Source: Acinetobacter tianfuensis (lineage in GTDB: Bacteria; Pseudomonadota; Gammaproteobacteria; Pseudomonadales; Moraxellaceae). From it: a stretch of 64,000 bases of DNA. The translations under genes and the position numbers were made by a program. The notes beneath the pieces are model-generated. The model was not told where the DNA came from. It ran no database searches and was given only the letters and a program-made list of their open reading frames with translations. Positions 58,801-64,000 of this stretch are shown here, piece after piece. Positions within the stretch are counted from its first letter, which is position 1. The number at the start of each line of letters is the position of its first letter. The DNA lies in NCBI RefSeq assembly GCF_003611465.1, contig NZ_RAXV01000002.1, forward strand, positions 1 to 64,000, read 5' to 3'.

Positions 58801-60338
58801 TGCGGTGTACGGTATGCAAAATTAGGAATATTTAAGTTGTTATTTTTTAAATTCAACTGGGCTTGGTAAGCGCCTGCCGGCAGCATGCCCTTGTCATGTG
58901 CAGTTACTGCTGTTGCAACCGTAATATTTTGCTGACCTTCATGCAAAGCCAGTGTTACATCACCTGATTCGCTATTCAGCCAGCCTACATACGGTACAGC
59001 GCGGTCTATATTTTTCCATGCAACATCCATCATCATGGGCTGTTCTTTATTATTTTTTGCAAGCGCCTGATCCAGTTTGACATTCCATGTTTCGAAACGG
59101 TCAAAATCCACCATTGCCGTAAGGTGCAGGCCATTTTGCAAACTGCCTTTTGACGCAATTTTTGCATCCAATAAAGGCGGTAAAAAGTCCTGCACAACTT
59201 GCGGAATAATTTGGTCTTTCGGGTTCAGCTTATCTAATCGGCCTTGAATGTCCCATGTGACATGATCTTTCCAGCTGACGACACCTGCTGCATTCACAGC
59301 ACCGCCCATCAGCTGTGCATTTAAATTGTCAATATTCAGCTGATTGACCAAATCTGTATACATGATTGCACTGTACTGGCCTTTCGGAATATTTTCACCT
59401 TTCATGTCTGTCACAACATTAAGGTTCAAACGTTCAATATCCCCATCGAATGCGCCCACACCTTTTTCAATAAACAGCTTCTGATCTGCCAGCAGCGGCA
59501 AATGATAGTTATTGAATTTTAATGCGCCTTTCATTGGCACATGCGGACGCATGGGATGCACGACTGCCCAGCCTGTCAGCAAATCGGGCGTATTTGCCGC
59601 TACACCAGCCTGAATGGTTTCCAGCGTACCCCGTGCAGCCACATTAATATCATGAATGTTGAGGCTGTCACGCAGCGAAGGTAAGTTTACAACTGCATCT
59701 GCATACAGCGGATATTGACCTTCAAATTTCATATTGCCTGTGGCATTACGCACTGCTAAATAGCCCATATCGACACGTGAATCTTCAAATTTCAGCTCAG
59801 TGCCAGACCAAAGCGCGTTATTTAACTGAATATCATTGAAGTCTATACCTGCTGTATGCGTTTTAATCAGCAGATGATCAACATCCGCTTTGTCTACGCG
59901 CAAAACGAACGGCAGTTTAATTTCACTATAAACAAAAGGTTTATCACTCGGCGGTGTTTTCGTAATAATCTGCAAATTTCGTACATCTGCACGATTAAGA
60001 TGAATTTCTTTATCTAAAATTGCACGCCAGCCTAAAGTCACATCGGCGCGGTCAATTTTGACATCTACCGGCTTCAGGCTGACCAGCACATTGCGCAGAA
60101 TAATACCGCGCAGTAAATTGCCGCCTTCGTATTCATAACTGATAATTTTTTGGCGCTCAAGAACACGGTCCAGCAAAAATTTACTGCCCTTATCCGTAGA
60201 GAACATCACAGCCAGCGCCAGCGCTAAAAACAGGACGATCACCGCCACCGTCATCAAGACGTTTCTTAAAATACTGCGCTTTTTCTGAGGCGTTTCTGGT
60301 ACGCCTGCCGTTTTTTGCTGCTGCTCTTGATCAGCCAT
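55821..60338 (-). CDS. tamB: Translocation and assembly module TamB
   Basis: 1505 residues, longer than E. coli TamB (1259). An N-terminal membrane anchor (about 20-48; NVLMTVAVIVLFLALALAVMF) holds a very long periplasmic beta-helical body made of repetitive short strands, and the C-terminal DUF490 domain (last 350 residues or so) ends in the outer-membrane-type sequence YNWRF. AsmA-like proteins of this kind bridge inner and outer membrane and are now thought to carry phospholipids; TamB also supports outer-membrane protein assembly with TamA. It follows tamA by 22 bases on the same transcript. Confidence 0.93.
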   Translation of the reverse strand: MADQEQQQKTAGVPETPQKKRSILRNVLMTVAVIVLFLALALAVMFSTDKGSKFLLDRVLERQKIISYEYEGGNLLRGIILRNVLVSLKPVDVKIDRADVTLGWRAILDKEIHLNRADVRNLQIITKTPPSDKPFVYSEIKLPFVLRVDKADVDHLLIKTHTAGIDFNDIQLNNALWSGTELKFEDSRVDMGYLAVRNATGNMKFEGQYPLYADAVVNLPSLRDSLNIHDINVAARGTLETIQAGVAANTPDLLTGWAVVHPMRPHVPMKGALKFNNYHLPLLADQKLFIEKGVGAFDGDIERLNLNVVTDMKGENIPKGQYSAIMYTDLVNQLNIDNLNAQLMGGAVNAAGVVSWKDHVTWDIQGRLDKLNPKDQIIPQVVQDFLPPLLDAKIASKGSLQNGLHLTAMVDFDRFETWNVKLDQALAKNNKEQPMMMDVAWKNIDRAVPYVGWLNSESGDVTLALHEGQQNITVATAVTAHDKGMLPAGAYQAQLNLKNNNLNIPNFAYRTPQGGLDGSAVLQLPDDKRMLKWTALVNAKNFNPQSIVQAAPIDQLNGQIKANGYAKPNQQIIQLNSVNLTGRMADQNETVHLTGKSTAALLFHDVKQGGAFKSFAVNYDGHLKASQIAGSDGVLNLKVSGTPELIKIAELKHDGVAGKIFANGMVHLKNGIGWDVNASLARFKPHYFASNVRGELSGVVKTRGLWSDALKRIQIDSLNLAGVINDKPVRGKGNLALVLNSNQKGFMPQQFEANNLFLAYANNQIQATGNAQNLRLNVNAPALYEVYPGLRGRAYGYLNMQVQPRLQASANLVVDHFGYTNILNIKKMRVQGQLPTAQDVPSRMTAKLEGLRSGTREISQAQLALTGTRNAHVLRLDAENKLSKFGVQLAGGFNAQNDWLGQIQKGDFDSLRTHLAQRQSASVIYSAARSDLFIGAHCWMSQQSELCFDQPIRVNPNRGNVSFITRNLDLNDFAAFMPEGLALTGKVNGYAKASWAKDAKPKIDARLLTRDGVMGLSADDPQYLGSTLKYDEVSLNLKSIAQGLQLRLDVKAPDIGTGYANVVIDPYKDSKPMQGEIAFNQVQLKIFKPFIQDVRSLGGTLSYAGKISGTLSKPLMQGEVRVKDGSISMISLPVNLTNIQLYSAVRQDNASINGAFNSGRGAAKLTGSIDWKEDPRIQLSLKGENLLIRQAPLITALVTPDLQLDVLPLRKRLSLKGTVDVPRALISMPESTAYVVPTSADVRIVREGDDQLAILNSARAWDIRADIAVALGSQVIFQGFDSRIPLIGKLNLTQRGLETAMRANGAIGVSKRVKIEAYGQSLDLNRAIARFNGPVENPTLDIDTNKIIQGSTVGVRVTGTASSPNIQVYNDAGLSEQEAMNALITGRIDEGASGLSQTETFKSDVNNTIAAAGISLGLGGTRALTNQIGRTFGLSGLALDAQGTGDDTQVSVTGYITPDLFIRYGVGVFTPVNKLTLRYQMNQRLYLEASQSLERAIDLFYNWRF

Positions 60339-60360
60339 AAATTTCTCAAATTACCTAATT

Positions 60361-63114
60361 TTATAATTGTGAACCAATAAAGAAATGCAGTCGGATTGGC
60401 GTATTTTCATCAGACAAGCCTGCTGCCACATCAATTCGAATAGGACCAATCGGAGAAGCCCAACGTATGCCTAACCCAGCGCCATATTCAGTTTCAGTAT
60501 TAAAATCTTTGTCATAAGCATTACCGAAGTCAGTAAATACTGCCGCGCGCCAGCCTTCTTTAAACTGATAATTATATTCTAAAGAACCTACAGCTAAAGC
60601 CTGACCGCCAATTTTATAGCCATCTTCCTCTGCCGCTAAACTTTTATAGTCAAAACCGCGAATCGTTTGGTCACCGCCCGTAAAGTAACGCAAGTTATAA
60701 GGCACTTTGTCAAAATCTTCGGTAAAGATATAACCTAAATCTGAACGCCCTACAAATTGGTGATTGTCATTTTCACCCAGAGAGTAAATAAAACGCCATC
60801 CTGCATTCACAATTGCCATATCGGCATCACTCAGCAAACTTTCTGAGCCAAATTCAATTTTATAAGTCTGTTTAAAACCTTTGCTTGGATTGACACGTTT
60901 GTCTGAGTCAGTACGGGAAATTTCATAGCCCAGCAGCAAAGACTCTTGCTCGCTGTTGGCATTTACCAAAAAGGCATCTGGAATTTCGTCAATATTGGCG
61001 CTGTTTAAACCGCTGTCTGTAATACGGTCCAAACGGTAGCGCACACCATATGTATGCTGCCAGCTGCCGCGCGGATTTTTAATAATACGGTCAGCACCAG
61101 CAACAGCCGACTCGATCATAAGATTTACATCTGCACCGACATTGTCCCGTTCTTCACGCTCATAACCGCCTACCAAACTGATGTAGTCATTCAGCGGATG
61201 CTTATATGGTATGTTATAGCGCGCGTCTAGAGACTGGCGTATATTGGACAGCTCCAAGTTGGCATCAAAAGAATGACCGCGTTCATTCACAATAGCGCGG
61301 CGGTATTGTCCACGCAGGCGCGGACCTGTATCTGTACCAAAACCGGCACCAATTTCCGCACTGTTCAGCTTATCTGCATTTAAAGTCACAATAACTGGGA
61401 CAACTTTTGTGTCCCGCGCTTGCGCTTTTAATTTTTCCTGTTCAACTTGTTTATCATCCTGCGCCGCTTGCAAAGTACGCATGCGTTCATTTTGACCGGC
61501 AGCCGTGACGCCAGCGAACTGGTCTTCATTAACTACATGCTGGGAAACTTCTTGATCTGCAGATGCCGCTTGCTGGCCTTTTGGCTCCAAACTCTCTGCC
61601 GCAACTTTATTTTGATCAACCAGTTTCTGTATGTCTGGCGGAAGCTCAAGCTGCTTTTCAATAGGGTCTGGACGGACTGCATCCACCAAAGTGTAATTAA
61701 AATAGCGCGAGTTGGTTAAATTATTGGCTAAGCCATTCACACGCCAAAATGCATAGTCAGCCCCGTCTTTCCATGGCACTAAACTCTGCAAAATTTCTTT
61801 GTTCAGCGGGAATGCCTTTTCTGGGTCGCTCATACGGAATTCGACATTGCCCAGCTTATAGCGTTCACCAGTTTCAAAACGCAAATTCACTTCCGCAGTA
61901 TCCTGCGGCTGCGCAACTTTGACATCATGTAAACGCCAGTACGAATCAAAATAACCATTATTTGACGCCGCGTCATTAATACGGAGTTTGGTATTTTCGT
62001 ATTTGCCATGATGAAAAATATCCCCAACATCCTGATCAGGCAAAACGCCAATGACCTGAAACTGGGCCTGATTTTCGCCAGCGCCGCTAAATTCAACATG
62101 ATGTTCTTGAAGAATAACTGGTGAATTCGGCTGTACTAAAACCTTAACTTTACTTTCACTCAGTTTCTCAAATTTAAATTCAGCATTATAAAAACCTACT
62201 GCCTGAGCTGCCTGACTGGACAAACTGCGCAGCTGCGGCAATGCTGATGAAAAATCACTGAAGGACTCTTGCGTAAAACTGGATAGCTTGCCTTTAATAT
62301 TTTCTTTTAGATCCAGCAGCGCCTGATCATAATTTTTTTGCGATGCTCTGCCATCATTTTGTGCATTTTCAATTACAACTTCAGCACTGATACGCGCTAC
62401 TTTAGCTGTATTTATTTGGCGCGGCGGGCGCACTTTATACAATAAACGCTTGAAAATATTATGCTTAGCAACCTCTTCACTTTGATCCCGCGACTCATCA
62501 ACAGGTGCATTCAGCGTTTTACCGTCTTCATTTTGCGCAACAGCAATTTCACTGTCTGCACGGATACTTTGCATCAAATCATCTATATTGACTGGCGCTT
62601 TGTTAATTTCCTGCAAATCCTCTACGGAAATATCAGGCACCGTCATTTCAGTTTTTTGCGATGCACGGTAATCTTGCGCTTCTTGTTTTGCCTGTTCTGC
62701 AGCCTGCATAATTTCATTCGCCATTTGCTGATCTACAGGCTCTATCGGCAGCTGCTCTAAATCATCAAACGCTATCGGTTTAAATGCATCAATTTCAGTT
62801 TGCGCATTTTGCTGTTCTTGCAGCATTTGCATACTGTCTAGAGAGGTTTCGGCAGTCATTGAATGATCAATCTTTGCAATTTCTTCAGCCGAATCCATAC
62901 CTTGTTTTACAGCTTCACTCTTGAGTTCTGCGATCATCTCTGTTTGAGTAGCATGCGCAACTGGCGTTTCTGTCGGTATTTCGGCCATAGCCTGCTGTGC
63001 CATAAGCATTAAAAACATGCTTAAGCATAGACGTTTATTGTTATTATGCCTTAGCGTCATTTGACTCATACTTAGATGAAGCATTGTCTTTTTAAAATTA
63101 ATTTTTGCAGGCAT
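60361..63114 (-). CDS. tamA: Outer-membrane assembly protein TamA, enlarged
   Basis: 917 residues from the ATG at 63114 (AGAG upstream); starts 10 and 15 codons later or 20 earlier are possible. The signal peptide may be the RLCLSMFLMLMAQQAMA stretch. A long Gln/Glu/Ala-rich region of roughly 200 residues precedes three POTRA domains, then an 80-residue Gln/Ala/Glu-rich insert comes before the barrel with GGDQTIRGFDYKSLA and a final hydrophobic HFFIGSQL. E. coli TamA has 577 residues, so both additions are unusual. Omp85 insertase partner of TamB. It heads the tamA-tamB operon and is divergent from the LplT-like gene. Confidence 0.9.
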   Translation of the reverse strand: MPAKINFKKTMLHLSMSQMTLRHNNNKRLCLSMFLMLMAQQAMAEIPTETPVAHATQTEMIAELKSEAVKQGMDSAEEIAKIDHSMTAETSLDSMQMLQEQQNAQTEIDAFKPIAFDDLEQLPIEPVDQQMANEIMQAAEQAKQEAQDYRASQKTEMTVPDISVEDLQEINKAPVNIDDLMQSIRADSEIAVAQNEDGKTLNAPVDESRDQSEEVAKHNIFKRLLYKVRPPRQINTAKVARISAEVVIENAQNDGRASQKNYDQALLDLKENIKGKLSSFTQESFSDFSSALPQLRSLSSQAAQAVGFYNAEFKFEKLSESKVKVLVQPNSPVILQEHHVEFSGAGENQAQFQVIGVLPDQDVGDIFHHGKYENTKLRINDAASNNGYFDSYWRLHDVKVAQPQDTAEVNLRFETGERYKLGNVEFRMSDPEKAFPLNKEILQSLVPWKDGADYAFWRVNGLANNLTNSRYFNYTLVDAVRPDPIEKQLELPPDIQKLVDQNKVAAESLEPKGQQAASADQEVSQHVVNEDQFAGVTAAGQNERMRTLQAAQDDKQVEQEKLKAQARDTKVVPVIVTLNADKLNSAEIGAGFGTDTGPRLRGQYRRAIVNERGHSFDANLELSNIRQSLDARYNIPYKHPLNDYISLVGGYEREERDNVGADVNLMIESAVAGADRIIKNPRGSWQHTYGVRYRLDRITDSGLNSANIDEIPDAFLVNANSEQESLLLGYEISRTDSDKRVNPSKGFKQTYKIEFGSESLLSDADMAIVNAGWRFIYSLGENDNHQFVGRSDLGYIFTEDFDKVPYNLRYFTGGDQTIRGFDYKSLAAEEDGYKIGGQALAVGSLEYNYQFKEGWRAAVFTDFGNAYDKDFNTETEYGAGLGIRWASPIGPIRIDVAAGLSDENTPIRLHFFIGSQL

Positions 63115-63292
63115 AGCAAACTCTAGACCAATTTGTTTTTTGTAATGGACGTTTAACTCTAAATTTAAGCTCAAGAACTTAAATCTATTGAGTTTTCGCC
63201 ATTTCCTAGGCTAAAAGTATCTTACATGATTTTTTTAGCCAATTTACCAAACGATCACATTTCTTAATAAAACTTTATGCAGTGCACATTAT

Positions 63293-64000
63293 ATGAAGAA
63301 CAGTGAACACCTACTTAGCACGCGCCGTTTTTTGCCCATGTTTCTCACCCAGTTTTTTGGAGCGCTAAACGACAACGTCTATAAGCAAGCTTTACTGCTG
63401 GTCATCACTTATGGATGGATTCAGCAGCAAGCGGCAAGTATCAGCACACTGAACAACTTAGCAGCGCTGCTGTTTATTTTACCCTACTTCATCTTTTCAG
63501 CGACAGCAGGACAGCTGGCAGACAAATACGAACGCTCGCAGCTTGTACGGATGCTGAAAATAGCTGAAATACTCATCATGCTTTTAGGCACAGCGGGCTT
63601 TTTATTAGGCAACTTATGGCTATTGCTGGCTGCGCTGTTCTTAATGGGTACGCATTCCACTTTCTTCGGCCCAATCAAATACGCGATTTTGCCTGAAATT
63701 TTAAAGCCGAATGAGCTAATGTCCGGCAATGCGCTTTTTCAGTCAGGCACATCCATCGCCATTTTGGTCGGTATGATTCTTGGCGGTGCCGTGATTTCCC
63801 TCTCACAGGGCAATTTAATCTGGATCAGCGTGACCGTCGTAACGATTGCAATACTCGGCTATATCACCAGTACCTTTATATTAAAGCAGACGGTAACATG
63901 CCCAGATTTTAAAGTTGACTGGAACTTCTTCCGCACCAGCTGCCAAACCATCCGCTACGCAAAAAGCCTGCCGCTGATATTTACAGTATTACTGGGCAAC
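63293..64000 (+). CDS. LplT-like MFS transporter, partial
   Basis: The first 236 codons of a gene that continues past the window edge. Opening MKNSEHLLSTRRFLPMFLTQ, then FFGALNDNVYKQAL, and the helix-loop AGQLADKYERSQLVR and GTHSTFFGPIKYAILPE are typical of LplT-type lysophospholipid flippases, of which a longer group is fused to an acyltransferase and an acyl-ACP ligase. Whether this one is fused cannot be seen. Seven or so helices are complete. No strong ribosome-binding site. Divergent from tamA, which fits an envelope-lipid theme. Confidence 0.85.
   Translation, partial: MKNSEHLLSTRRFLPMFLTQFFGALNDNVYKQALLLVITYGWIQQQAASISTLNNLAALLFILPYFIFSATAGQLADKYERSQLVRMLKIAEILIMLLGTAGFLLGNLWLLLAALFLMGTHSTFFGPIKYAILPEILKPNELMSGNALFQSGTSIAILVGMILGGAVISLSQGNLIWISVTVVTIAILGYITSTFILKQTVTCPDFKVDWNFFRTSCQTIRYAKSLPLIFTVLLGN

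Overview
This window looks like a piece of chromosome from a gamma-proteobacterium of the Moraxellaceae, most likely an Acinetobacter that may not be one of the well-known clinical species. The reasons are AT-rich intergenic DNA, moderate-GC coding DNA, and the gene content and order: a pyrG-kdsA-eno-ftsB-ispD block, a cydP-cydA-cydB-cydX-ybgE cluster, a long membrane-anchored malate:quinone oxidoreductase, an unusually long TamA, and ftsY without ftsE/ftsX but divergent from a pair of M16 peptidases. I see no prophage, transposon, CRISPR array, tRNA or rRNA; the window is mostly core genome.

Layout. 0-2.7 kb: a DUF2057 envelope protein with a near-perfect Pho box, then two tandem nitroreductase paralogues. 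2.7-9.7 kb: ftsY, the M16 pair, and small membrane, Sel1, DUF2750, CBS and orphan proteins. 9.7-16.5 kb, minus strand: a stand-alone trpB, a MoxR/VWA pair, ycgL, rnd, recR and ybaB. 16.6-22.1 kb: metZ, a PHA-synthase-like hydrolase, a beta-hydroxyacid dehydrogenase, a YARHG secreted protein, a HIT protein and a porin. 22.4-26 kb: the cytochrome bd operon behind a four-copy repeated motif. 26-34.5 kb: two exported unknowns, rodA, the pyrG-to-ispD block and an Ala/Glu-rich lipoprotein. 34.6-44.3 kb: LysR/AKR/MFS, YheT-like hydrolase, NTF2-like protein, FadH, PadR, hydrolase and LysR genes. 44.3-54 kb: map, brnQ, small unknowns, a frameshifted hydrolase, an Lrp-type regulator, mqo behind a structured leader, DUF4177 and gltS. 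54-64 kb: xseA-xseB, tamB-tamA and the start of an LplT-like transporter.

Functionally, the window carries envelope building (rodA, kdsA, ftsB, tamA-tamB, FtsY targeting), respiration (cytochrome bd, Mqo), amino-acid metabolism and transport (trpB, metZ, brnQ, gltS), DNA repair (recR, xseA-xseB) and several small regulator-plus-enzyme modules. I do not see a wholly new multi-gene system. The most informative new signals are non-coding: the Pho box at 994-1011, the twin 14-bp palindromes in the fadH/padR gap 42 bp apart, the fourfold motif ahead of the cyd operon, and an 11-bp inverted repeat that could mask the mqo ribosome-binding site. Also worth attention are a small cydX gene (25571-25672), a hydrolase broken by a frameshift near 48.9 kb, and the enlarged TamA.
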